DNA of 64,000 nucleotides from Polyangium jinanense (lineage in GTDB: Bacteria; Myxococcota; Polyangia; Polyangiales; Polyangiaceae): positions 343,245 through 407,244 of the forward strand of contig NZ_JAGTJJ010000006.1 in assembly GCF_028435365.1 (NCBI RefSeq), given 5' to 3'. The notes beneath the pieces were generated by a model, which had not been told where the DNA came from, ran no database searches, and saw nothing but the letters and a program-made list of their open reading frames with translations. The translations under genes and the position numbers were made by a program. Below are positions 8,557 through 16,516 of the stretch, piece by piece (position 1 is the first letter of the stretch; each line of letters opens with the position of its first letter).

Positions 8557-9973
8557 ACGAGCCGAAGCGGTCCCCCCGGGCCGCCTCGCGCGGCTCGCGT
8601 CCCTCCTCCTCCGCCCCGAGGACGCCGCGGCACTTGCCGCGTTCCGATTCTGCTTCGGTGTCCTCGGCTGCGTGAGCGCGATCCGCTTCCTCGCGTATGG
8701 CTGGGTGGACGAGTTCTTCGTAAAACCCCGGTTTTTCCTGTCCTACTGGGGTTTCGATTGGCTCGCGCCGCTCTCCGCGCGGGGCATGCACGCGCTCTTC
8801 GTAGCGCTCGCCGTGGTGAGCGCGTGCGTGGCGGTCGGCTTCCTTTATCGCGCCGCGATCGTCCTCTTCCTGCTCGGCTTCACCTACGTCCAGCTCCTCG
8901 ACGTCACGAACTACCTCAACCATTACTACCTCGTCAGCCTGCTCGCGCTCCTCCTCTCCTTCATGCCCCTCCACCGCGCGTATTCGGTGGACGCTTGGCT
9001 CTTCCCCAAGCAAAGGAGCGCGACCTTGCCAGCGTGGTGCACGTATCTGCTCCGCGTCCAGGTCGGCGCCGTCTACTTCTTCGCGGGCCTCGCGAAGGTC
9101 AACAGCGATTGGCTCCTCCACGCGCAGCCGCTCAACATCTGGCTCTCGTCGCGCACGTACCTGCCGATCATCGGACCGCTGCTCGGCGAGCGCTGGGTCG
9201 CCTTCGCCATGAGCTGGGCCGGTTGCCTCTTCGACCTCACCGTCGTGGCTTTTTTGCTGACGCCGAGGACCCGCGTCGCCGCGTATGCCGTCGTCCTCTT
9301 CTTCCACGGGGTTACAAAACTCCTCTTTCCGATCGGCATGTTCCCGGCGATCATGGTCGTCGCGGCGCTCGTGTTTTTCTCGCCAAGCTGGCCGCGGAAC
9401 CTCGCCCGTTTCTTCCGCCGCCGCGCCTCCGCGCCCGCCCCTGCCCTGCCCGCGCCCGCCGCCGCGCCCCTCCCCCGCTTCTTCGGCGCGCGCGTCGCGG
9501 TGGCTGCCTGTTATTGCGCCTTCCAGCTCCTCTGGCCCCTCCGGACGCACCTCTATGGGGGCAACGTCCTCTGGCACGAGCAGGGAATCCGGTTTTCCTG
9601 GCGCGTCATGCTCCGCGAGAAAAACGGGAGCGTCACGTATCTCGTGACGGACCCGCGGACGGGCCGCACCCAGGAGGTCCCCCCGCGCAAGTACCTCAAT
9701 GGCAGGCAGGAGCGCGATTTCTCCACGCAGCCCGACCTCATCCTGCGGCTCGCGCAACAGATCGCTCTTGATTTCGAGGCGCGCGAGGGCGTGCGCCCGA
9801 TCGTCCGGGCGCACGCGCCCGTATCCCTCAATGGCCGTCCGGCGGAGCTGCTCATCGATCCGACGGTCGATCTCGCGTCCATCTCCGACGGGCTCGCCAA
9901 GGCCACCTGGATCCGGCCCGTCCCCACGGCACCTCCCATTCACCTCGAGTCCCTGGCATGGCATCGCCCCTGA
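8549..9973 (+). CDS. HTTM domain membrane protein (gamma-carboxylase-like)
   Basis: 474 residues, starting at ATG 8549 with AAGGGGAC just upstream and overlapping the imelysin gene. The first 280 residues hold several strongly hydrophobic helices and the HTTM pattern, with FRFCFGVLGCVSAIRF, TNYLNHYYLVSLLA, VYFFAGLAKVNSDWL and FHGVTKLLFPIGMFP. This is the membrane fold shared with vitamin K-dependent gamma-carboxylase. A Pro/Ala-rich linker (about 290-310) leads to a C-terminal soluble region of about 150 residues. Bacterial HTTM proteins have no settled reaction. Being sandwiched between an imelysin and a TonB receptor suggests a role in iron uptake or in modifying one of these partners. Confidence 0.85.
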   Translation: MTERAEAVPPGRLARLASLLLRPEDAAALAAFRFCFGVLGCVSAIRFLAYGWVDEFFVKPRFFLSYWGFDWLAPLSARGMHALFVALAVVSACVAVGFLYRAAIVLFLLGFTYVQLLDVTNYLNHYYLVSLLALLLSFMPLHRAYSVDAWLFPKQRSATLPAWCTYLLRVQVGAVYFFAGLAKVNSDWLLHAQPLNIWLSSRTYLPIIGPLLGERWVAFAMSWAGCLFDLTVVAFLLTPRTRVAAYAVVLFFHGVTKLLFPIGMFPAIMVVAALVFFSPSWPRNLARFFRRRASAPAPALPAPAAAPLPRFFGARVAVAACYCAFQLLWPLRTHLYGGNVLWHEQGIRFSWRVMLREKNGSVTYLVTDPRTGRTQEVPPRKYLNGRQERDFSTQPDLILRLAQQIALDFEAREGVRPIVRAHAPVSLNGRPAELLIDPTVDLASISDGLAKATWIRPVPTAPPIHLESLAWHRP

Positions 9974-12237
9974 TTCGACGCACGACGCTCCCCGCGCTCC
10001 TTTTGCTCTCGTTCTCGCCCGCGGCGCTCGCCCAGACCCAAGGCGAACCGCCGCCTCTGCCGCCGCCCGAAGCCGCCCCGCCGCCCGAGGGCTCGCCGCC
10101 AAACGCTGCGGCGGAGGATCCGAATGCGAAAAACGCCGAGCCTCCTCCCCCCATTGAAATCTCGGTCGTCGGCACGCGCCTCCAGCAGACGAGCGGCTCG
10201 GCGCACGTGGTGACGACGAAGCAGCTCCAGCGCTTCAAGTACGACGATCCCCACAAGATCCTGCTCGCCGTCCCCGGCGTCTACGTCCGCGAGGAGGACG
10301 GCTTCGGCTTGCGCCCGAACATCGGCATTCGTGGCGCCGTCTCCGATCGAAGCAAGAAGGTCACGATCATGGAGGACGGCGTCCTCCTCGGGCCGGCGCC
10401 CTACTCGGCGCCCGCCGCGTATTACTTCCCGCTCATCGGCCGCATGGATGCGGTGCGCGTGGTGAAGGGCCCCTCGGCAATCAGTTATGGCCCGCATACG
10501 GTCGGCGGCGCCATCGACATGACCACGGCCGCCATTCCCTCCGAGCGTCGCGGCATGCTCGACGTCTCGTTCGGCCAGTACATGTTCCGCAAGGTGCACG
10601 CGCGACAAGGAATCGCCGACGACAAATACGGCGTCCTCCTCGAAGCCGTGCACGTCGCGAACAATGGGTTCAAGGAGCTCGACGGGGGCGGCGACACCGG
10701 GTTTGCCCGGACCGACGTCATGATGAAGGGGCGATACACCTTCGATCCCGTGGGCTCTGTGGTGAACGAGCTCGAGCTCAAGGTGGGCTACCAGAACGAA
10801 CTCTCGAACGAGACGTACCTGGGCCTCAGCGATGCGGACTTCCGGGCGACGCCGTATCGCCGTTACGGGGCGAGCCGGCTCGATCGCATGGAATGGAACC
10901 GCACGCAATTCCAGCTCACGCACCGCGCGCGCTTCCGCCCGAACCTGGAGGTCACGACGATCGCCTATCGCCACGACCTGCATCGGGCCTGGCGCAAGGT
11001 GAACGGGTTCCGCGGCACCTCGGTCGCCGACGTCCTTTCGAACCCCACCGATCCGCGCAATGCCCTCTACTACGGCGTCCTCACGGGCGCCATCGCCCCG
11101 AGCACGGACGACGAGACGCTCATGATCGGGCCGAACGACCGGACGTTCGTCTCGCAAGGCCTCCAATCCACCGTGTCGTGGCGCCCCAAAACGGGCCCGA
11201 TCTCCCACCGGATCGAGTATGGCGTCCGCCTCCATTACGACTCGATCCGCCGCCAGCATACCCAGGACGGCTTCCTGATCGAGGGCGGCAACCCGATCCC
11301 CGAGGGGCGCCCCACGGAGACGACCGCCGACAACGACGCGTACACCCACGCCCTCTCGATGTACGCGACCGACGCGGCGACCTGGGGCCCGCTCACCCTC
11401 ACGGCCGGCGCGCGGCTCGAATCGATCCGCAGCGTGCTCGAGAATCACCTCACGGGTGAAGAGAACCTGACCATCCAGCAGGTCGTCCTCCCCGGCGCGG
11501 GCGTCTTCCTTGCATTGCCGCGCGATTTCGGACTTCTCTTCGGCGTGCATCAGGGCTTCTCCCCCATCCCGCCGGGGCAAAACGACCTCGTCCGGCCCGA
11601 GAAGAGCTGGAACTACGAGGCCGGCGTACGCTGGGCGCCGAAGCGCGTGCGCGCCGAGATCATCGGCTTCTACAGCGATTACAAGAACCTCACGAACCTG
11701 TGCTCCTTCTCCTCGGGCTGCGTGCAGGAGAACCTCGACCAGCAGACCGACGGCGGACAGGCGCGCGTACTCGGCTTCGAAGCGTATGCCGAGAGCGAGA
11801 TCAAGCTGCGGGAAAACCTCGCGCTCCCCGGCCGATTGAGCTGGACCTATACGAACGCGCAGTTCACGAACACCTTCCAATCCACCGATCCCATCTTCGG
11901 CGACGTCGAGGCGGGCGACGAGCTGCCGTATGTCCCGAAGCACCAGGTCGCGGCGTCGATCGGCGTCGAGACGCCGCGCTGGGGCGTGAACGTGGGCTGC
12001 ACGTACACGAGCCGCATGCGGGAGCTCGCCTCGCAAGGCGAACCCGCGCCGGGCACGGCGACGGACGATTATTTCCTCCTCGACGCCTCCGTGAACGTCC
12101 GTCCCCTGAAATGGTTGACGATTTACGCGCTCGGACGGAACCTGCTCGACAACGCCTACATCGCCTCCCGCCGTCCTTATGGCGCTCGCCCCGGCGCTCC
12201 GCGCTGGCTACAGGCGGGCGCGCGCCTCGACTTCTGA
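9958..12237 (+). CDS. TonB-dependent outer-membrane receptor (FecA-like)
   Basis: 759 residues. A signal peptide (1-25, ending ALAQ) is followed by a Pro/Glu-rich stretch (about 28-66), then the plug domain with EISVVGTRL, LLAVPGVYVRE, NIGIRGAVSDRSKKV and the closing VKGPSAISYGPHTVGGAID. A 22-strand-type beta barrel runs to the end, and the last residue is Phe, as expected for barrel assembly. The plug motifs match FecA-type ferric-siderophore or citrate receptors. There is no N-terminal FecR-signalling extension. It starts inside the HTTM gene, overlapping it by 16 bases, so it is the third gene of a coupled operon. The substrate is probably an iron chelate, which is inferred from the family. 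Confidence 0.92.
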   Translation: MASPLIRRTTLPALLLLSFSPAALAQTQGEPPPLPPPEAAPPPEGSPPNAAAEDPNAKNAEPPPPIEISVVGTRLQQTSGSAHVVTTKQLQRFKYDDPHKILLAVPGVYVREEDGFGLRPNIGIRGAVSDRSKKVTIMEDGVLLGPAPYSAPAAYYFPLIGRMDAVRVVKGPSAISYGPHTVGGAIDMTTAAIPSERRGMLDVSFGQYMFRKVHARQGIADDKYGVLLEAVHVANNGFKELDGGGDTGFARTDVMMKGRYTFDPVGSVVNELELKVGYQNELSNETYLGLSDADFRATPYRRYGASRLDRMEWNRTQFQLTHRARFRPNLEVTTIAYRHDLHRAWRKVNGFRGTSVADVLSNPTDPRNALYYGVLTGAIAPSTDDETLMIGPNDRTFVSQGLQSTVSWRPKTGPISHRIEYGVRLHYDSIRRQHTQDGFLIEGGNPIPEGRPTETTADNDAYTHALSMYATDAATWGPLTLTAGARLESIRSVLENHLTGEENLTIQQVVLPGAGVFLALPRDFGLLFGVHQGFSPIPPGQNDLVRPEKSWNYEAGVRWAPKRVRAEIIGFYSDYKNLTNLCSFSSGCVQENLDQQTDGGQARVLGFEAYAESEIKLRENLALPGRLSWTYTNAQFTNTFQSTDPIFGDVEAGDELPYVPKHQVAASIGVETPRWGVNVGCTYTSRMRELASQGEPAPGTATDDYFLLDASVNVRPLKWLTIYALGRNLLDNAYIASRRPYGARPGAPRWLQAGARLDF

Positions 12238-12298
12238 ACGTCCCTGCCGACATCTTGGCCCGCGCCCGCGCTCCCTGCTAGGAGCCGTTCGCCCCCTC

Positions 12299-13375
12299 AT
12301 GTCGAGCCAACCCTCGCCCCTCCCGCCCGCGCGCCGCGGCGCCTATTTCATCGGCGACAACCTCGACGTCCTGCGGGAGCACGTCCCGGACGCGTCGGTT
12401 GATCTGGTCTACCTGGATCCCCCGTTTCAAAGCGGAAGGACGTACCACCTCTACACAGGTGTCGCGGCGGACGAACCTGGCGCGGTCGCGTTCGACGATA
12501 CGTGGTCCTGGGGCGATGCCGCCGCGCGCGCGCTCGCGGCCCTCGTCGCCCAGGGCGAGCCCGTCGGGCGCGCGCTCGCGGGCCTCCACGGCTTCCTCGG
12601 CCCGTGCGACATGATGGCCTACCTCGCCATGATGGCGCCTCGTCTCGTCGAGATGCGCCGCGTCCTCCGGGCCACGGGCAGCGTCTTTTTGCATTGCGAC
12701 CCCACCGCGAGCCATTACCTCAAGATCCTGATGGACGCGGTCTTCGGGCCGGAGTGCTTCCGCAACGAGATCATCTGGCGCTACCGCCGCTGGCCCGCCC
12801 GCGCGCGGCGCTTCCAGCGCATGCACGACGTGCTCCTCTTCTACACGCGCGAGGCCTCGAACGAGCATACGTTCCACGCGCTCTACGGGTACGAAGAGCT
12901 CGCGGAGTCCACGAAAAAGACGTTCGGCACGAAAAAGCAGCGCGCGGATTTCTCCGCCGGGCACAGAAAGCCCGGCGTCTCGGACGAGGAGACGAAAGGG
13001 CCGCCGCTCTCCGACGTCTGGGAGATCGGCGTGATCGCGGCGAAGGGCAAAGAGCGGCTCGGCTATCCGACGCAAAAGCCCGAGGCGCTGCTCGAACGTG
13101 TCGTCCTCTCCGCCAGCAACGAGGGCGACGTCGTGCTCGATCCCTTCTGCGGCTCGGGGACGACCCTCAGCGTGGCCACGCGGCTCGGGCGTCGCTTCCT
13201 CGGGATCGACCGGAGCCCCGAGTCGAGGCGTGTCGTCGAGGAGCGGCTCGGGCGCGCGTTCGGCGAGGCGATCGATTGGGAGATCGTCGATTGCGCGGAG
13301 AGTCGGCCGAAGCCGCTCGTGCGCACGGACGCCGGAAGGACGGGCGAGCGAGAGAATCGGCCGCGGGTGGCTTGA
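12299..13375 (+). CDS. Site-specific DNA methyltransferase, beta-class, orphan
   Basis: 358 residues. The catalytic motif IV, VYLDPPF (D40-F43), comes first and the SAM-binding motif, DPFCGSGTT (about 281-289), comes near the end with TQKPEALL just before it. This is the beta-type order used by N4-cytosine and N6-adenine amino-methyltransferases. The middle (about 130-250) should hold the target-recognition domain, with a conserved RRWPARARRFQRMHD segment. I start at ATG 12299, with AGGAG about 14 bases upstream; further upstream the frame overlaps the receptor gene. No restriction nuclease gene is adjacent, so this looks like an orphan regulatory or epigenetic methylase. Target sequence unknown. 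Confidence 0.88.
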   Translation: MSSQPSPLPPARRGAYFIGDNLDVLREHVPDASVDLVYLDPPFQSGRTYHLYTGVAADEPGAVAFDDTWSWGDAAARALAALVAQGEPVGRALAGLHGFLGPCDMMAYLAMMAPRLVEMRRVLRATGSVFLHCDPTASHYLKILMDAVFGPECFRNEIIWRYRRWPARARRFQRMHDVLLFYTREASNEHTFHALYGYEELAESTKKTFGTKKQRADFSAGHRKPGVSDEETKGPPLSDVWEIGVIAAKGKERLGYPTQKPEALLERVVLSASNEGDVVLDPFCGSGTTLSVATRLGRRFLGIDRSPESRRVVEERLGRAFGEAIDWEIVDCAESRPKPLVRTDAGRTGERENRPRVA

Positions 13376-13684
13376 GCCGCGTCGGATGTCGCCTCGATTC
13401 GAGGAGGCGTCCCATGGCCCCCGGACGCGCTCGAATCCCCTGAACGAATCCCGCGCGCTTTCCCGCGGCGTCGAGGACGCCCTTCCCTCATCCGTCTCCG
13501 CGCACATGGCCCGATAGAGACATTCGAGAGCTCGCTCGTTGACCGGGACGGATGCCTCTCTTAAGTGCATGCGAGAGGTCGCTGGGTCGTCGTCTGCCGA
13601 AAAGACCCTGGAGTGGATGGCGAAACAGTAGAGCCTCGTGATGGGGGACCGAAGCGCTCGCAGGGCGAGCAGGGGGGGTGTGCA
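13376..13684. other. 309-bp intergenic region with weak promoter-like sequence
   Basis: This gap lies between the methyltransferase gene and the first Cys-rich paralogue. It contains a small hairpin just after the methylase stop (CCTCG-ATT-CGAGG, 13392-13404) and a CCTCTC-N12-GAGAGG inverted repeat at 13555-13578. TTGACC at 13539-13544 is followed after 17 bp by TAAGTG, a plausible but weak housekeeping promoter for the Cys-rich cluster. No gene is seen. Confidence 0.4.
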
Positions 13685-14380
13685 ATGAAGTGCCGTTCAG
13701 GAATGCTGGGTGCAATGGTGGGAATCGGCCTGACGCTGGGCTCCGCCGCGGCCTTCGCCCGGCCTCCCGGCTGCAACTCGGGCTCTGCGGCGACGATGTA
13801 CGACGTGGGGGTCGCCAATGGCCGTAGCCTCACGGCGCGGGCCTGGGCGCAGGTGAACGATTGCTTCGCGCTCGAGTCCTTCTACAACCTGATCGAGGAT
13901 GCACTGGATCTGCTCAGTGTGGCCCCGGGCTCGGGGAGGCTCGCCGCCTGCCGCATCGGCGGAACCGGCGACGGCATCTTCCAGAAGCTCCTGGATATCG
14001 ACAACACGTGCACGAACCAGTGTATCCAGACCGGCGAGCAGATCGGCGACGTCATGGCGAGACTTTATTGCTTGATTTCCATCGCTCTCGGCGGCATCGC
14101 CCCCGCGCCTCAATTCATTCAAGGGCCCCTCGGGATCTGCGGGATCAACATGAGGCTCACGTGCGAGACGACGTTCTTCGCCACTGCTCAGAGCTACCCG
14201 GGCTGCGGCCCGTACACGCGAGGGATGTTCGAGGCTTCGTACAGGACCGAGATGAACAACGCCTGCTACGCGCCGCCTCCGATCAGCATCGGGGCCCTCG
14301 CGCCCGCGGATAGCCCGGAGATCCGGCTGGCGGAGCTCTGGAGCCGGATGAACATCGCGCTTTACACGCCCGCGGAGTAG
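13685..14380 (+). CDS. Secreted cysteine-rich protein, paralogue 1 of 3
   Basis: 231 residues, starting at ATG 13685 after a run of seven G. The signal peptide is about 1-25 (GSAAAFA). The mature part has about ten Cys in three blocks shared with the next two genes: MYDVGVANGRSLTARAW before a Cys; a central block with CRIGG, GIFQKLLDID, CTNQC and MARLYCLISIAL; and a C-terminal block with GICGINMRLTCE and YTRGMFEASY. I do not recognise the family. The Cys spacing suggests a disulfide-bonded secreted or periplasmic helical fold. A perfect 15-bp hairpin separates it from paralogue 2. Confidence 0.75.
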   Translation: MKCRSGMLGAMVGIGLTLGSAAAFARPPGCNSGSAATMYDVGVANGRSLTARAWAQVNDCFALESFYNLIEDALDLLSVAPGSGRLAACRIGGTGDGIFQKLLDIDNTCTNQCIQTGEQIGDVMARLYCLISIALGGIAPAPQFIQGPLGICGINMRLTCETTFFATAQSYPGCGPYTRGMFEASYRTEMNNACYAPPPISIGALAPADSPEIRLAELWSRMNIALYTPAE

Positions 14381-14418
14381 CGGAACGGGAAGCGAAAGGC
14401 ACGCCCGGAGCACGGAAG

Positions 14419-14451
14419 CCCAGGCTGCGCGAGGGTCTCGCGCAGCCTGGG
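14419..14451 (+). terminator. Perfect 15-bp stem hairpin
   Basis: CCCAGGCTGCGCGAG, a three-base loop (GGT), then its exact complement. It lies 39 bases after the stop of paralogue 1 and 64 bases before the start of paralogue 2. No T run follows, which is common for high-GC terminators. It may end transcription or cap the first mRNA so that the paralogues are expressed at different levels. Confidence 0.6.
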
Positions 14452-14514
14452 ACGGCGCCGAGATTGCAGGGCGAGCCCCTTGTCGAGGTTCTGTGTCTGT
14501 GAGGGGAGGACGAA

Positions 14515-15093
14515 ATGAAGAAGCGCGGACAATTCGGTATGTTTTTCGGTGTCGCAATGCTTTCTCTGGTCGCGACGGGCGCGCGTCCTGCCTTTGCGGC
14601 GCCGCCCCCGGCCTGCGACACCGACACGTTGCAGCGCATGTACGAGGTCGGGTACCAGAACGGCCAGAGCCTCCTGCAGCGCGCCTGGAGCCGGATCAAT
14701 CGCTGCAGCAAGCTCCGGGATTTCCGCGAAATCGTGCGTAGCACCTTCGCGGAGGCAGCGGTCCCGACCACGAGCATGATGGTCGCCTGCCGCATGAGCG
14801 GCATGCACGACGGCTACTACGACGCGATCGCGGCGATCGACAGCTCCTGCCGCACCTGCGTCCTGCAGCAGGACTGGGCCGTGGGCGATTATGCGGCCCA
14901 TACGTACTGCGCGCTCGGGGGCCTCTCGATTCCGGTGGAGCAGTTCTCCTCGGGTCCCCGCCGCGTCTGCGGCGCGGCCGCCCGGATGCAGTGTCGCCGC
15001 CAGTTCGACCAGTCGGCGCGAAATACCTGCGGCGAACTGATGAGCACGAATCCACCGGACAGGTTCCGCTCGCTGGCCTGCACCGGCGAATAG
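14515..15093 (+). CDS. Secreted cysteine-rich protein, paralogue 2 of 3
   Basis: 192 residues, starting at ATG 14515 with GGGGAGGA eight bases upstream. The signal peptide is about 1-28 (GARPAFA). It repeats the block order of the previous gene: MYEVGYQNGQSLLQRAW followed by Cys; a central block with CRMSGM, GYYDAIAAID, CRTC and AAHTYCALGGLSIP; and VCGAAARMQCRR. The C-terminal block is shorter, ending in SLACTGE. Identity between paralogues is low outside these blocks, so the duplication is old or the proteins evolve fast. Function unknown; an exported, disulfide-stabilised protein is the safest reading. Confidence 0.75.
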   Translation: MKKRGQFGMFFGVAMLSLVATGARPAFAAPPPACDTDTLQRMYEVGYQNGQSLLQRAWSRINRCSKLRDFREIVRSTFAEAAVPTTSMMVACRMSGMHDGYYDAIAAIDSSCRTCVLQQDWAVGDYAAHTYCALGGLSIPVEQFSSGPRRVCGAAARMQCRRQFDQSARNTCGELMSTNPPDRFRSLACTGE

Positions 15094-15150
15094 CCACCCC
15101 GGGCTTCGCCCACGTCCGGCGATCCTCCTCGAACTACGGAAAAACCTCCC

Positions 15151-15831
15151 ATGAAGATCCTTGCAGCCATGCTCGCATCGTCGATCGTTGGCCTCGGACA
15201 CGCGCCGGAGGCCTGGGCGGAGCCCCCCTTCGTCCCTCGGAAATGCCGGGGCTCCGCGGAGAAGGCGGGCTTCGAGGCGGGCCGCGGCCCCGGGCGCGCC
15301 ATCGCGCGGGAGGAGGTCGAGCACGCCCATGTCTGCGAGCGCCTCGACCGCGTCGCGGAACGCATGATGAGGAAAGCGCGCCGATCGCCGCGCGGGCTAC
15401 GGAACAACCCCCGCGCGATCTGCGAATACGCCGGGACGGTCCAGGGCATTTACGAGGCGCTGCATGGCGTCTGGGGCCGGTGCAGCGCCTATTGTTGCAG
15501 CGAGGGGAAGATCGTCGGCGAGATCGGCGCTGAGCTCTATTGCCATCTCTCCATCGCCCTGGATGGCCTGGGCGTGACCGACTACCTGCCCCGCAAGCCG
15601 CCGTCGCTTTGCGGCGCGGCATTCGAATCCTGCTGCGAGTCGCGCTTCGGCGAGGTCACGCAGAGCTACGCCGATCCGGAGGGACAGCAGTGCCGCACGT
15701 ACACGGAGGGCGCGTACCTCTCCGCGTGGGAGCAATCGCTGAACGATCAGTGCGCGTACGCGATCGAGACCCCGGCGATCACGCCCGACGCGTCGCCCTC
15801 GTCACCGCAGGATCCCCTCGACCTTCGATAA
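15151..15831 (+). CDS. Secreted cysteine-rich protein, paralogue 3 of 3
   Basis: 226 residues, 57 bases after paralogue 2. The signal peptide is about 1-23 (PEAWA). It keeps the family blocks in diverged form: KAGFEAGRGPGRAIARE; the central CEYAGTVQGIYEALHG, CSAYCC and GAELYCHLSIALDGLG; and the C-terminal LCGAAFESCCESRF, CRTYTEGAYLSAWEQ and CAYAIE. The third block is closest to paralogue 1 (YTRGMFEASY against YTEGAYLSAW). The last 30 bases overlap the 3' end of the convergent FabZ-like gene. Function unknown. Confidence 0.72.
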   Translation: MKILAAMLASSIVGLGHAPEAWAEPPFVPRKCRGSAEKAGFEAGRGPGRAIAREEVEHAHVCERLDRVAERMMRKARRSPRGLRNNPRAICEYAGTVQGIYEALHGVWGRCSAYCCSEGKIVGEIGAELYCHLSIALDGLGVTDYLPRKPPSLCGAAFESCCESRFGEVTQSYADPEGQQCRTYTEGAYLSAWEQSLNDQCAYAIETPAITPDASPSSPQDPLDLR

Positions 15832-16407
15832 CGAAAGCATCCCCTGCGCCACCGTCTGCCCGCGCACCTCGACATCGGCCTCGAAATGCTGCACGTCCGC
15901 GCCCTCGCGGATGAGCCGGATCTCGTAGCTCAGCACGTCGCCCGGAAAGACGTTGCGCAAGAAGCGGAGCTGGCTCGCGCCGATCGCGCCCGTGCGCATG
16001 GGGCCCGCCATCGTGATCGCGGCCAGGATGTCCTCGCCGAGGCCCGGCGTGAAGCCGGTTTCGAGGCGGTATCCGACGTCCGCGTTGCGCAGCGCCGACA
16101 CGAGCTCGGATGCGTTCCGGCCGATTGCTTCGAGCTCGCGCTGCACGGCCACGAAGATCTGCAGCATGTTCGCCGCCTGCACGATGCCCTCGAGCGCGAG
16201 CGCCCGCGGCAGCATGGGCGGCGTCGGGAGCTCGGCCGAGAAAAACGGCTCGTTCACGCTCACCGCGCGCGACGCATGCAGCGTGGGGCGGGGCGCGCGT
16301 GAATACCCCTCGATCCGATCCACGAGCAAGAGCGGCGGCCGCTGCGGCAGGAGGAGCATCACGACAGCCGCGCCGAGGGGGAGTACGTCCGTTTTCGTCT
16401 GGGCCAT
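15802..16407 (-). CDS. FabZ-like hotdog-fold protein lacking the catalytic His
   Basis: 201 residues. The N-terminal half aligns well to FabZ-type 3-hydroxyacyl-ACP dehydratases: LLLPQRPPLLLVDRI matches LLPHRYPFLLVDR, and AVSVNEPFF matches VTINEPFF. FabZ next has the catalytic His in QGHFPGxPVMPG; here the aligned sequence is SAELPTPPMLPRA, so His is replaced by Glu. The second catalytic residue, Glu in LALEGIVQAA, is kept. It is also longer than FabZ (about 150) by a C-terminal extension. It may be a hotdog thioesterase or a non-catalytic acyl-ACP binder rather than a true dehydratase. No other lipid-synthesis genes are adjacent. Confidence 0.7.
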   Translation of the reverse strand: MAQTKTDVLPLGAAVVMLLLPQRPPLLLVDRIEGYSRAPRPTLHASRAVSVNEPFFSAELPTPPMLPRALALEGIVQAANMLQIFVAVQRELEAIGRNASELVSALRNADVGYRLETGFTPGLGEDILAAITMAGPMRTGAIGASQLRFLRNVFPGDVLSYEIRLIREGADVQHFEADVEVRGQTVAQGMLSLSKVEGILR

Positions 16408-16516
16408 GCGCGAGACGACTATCGCACAGCTCCACGCCGGGCAAAAGCCCAGGCCATGCGCCGCCCCGGCTGGCCCTCGTCAACCCCGGGGATAACCCGT
16501 ATTCTCGCTTTCCCGT

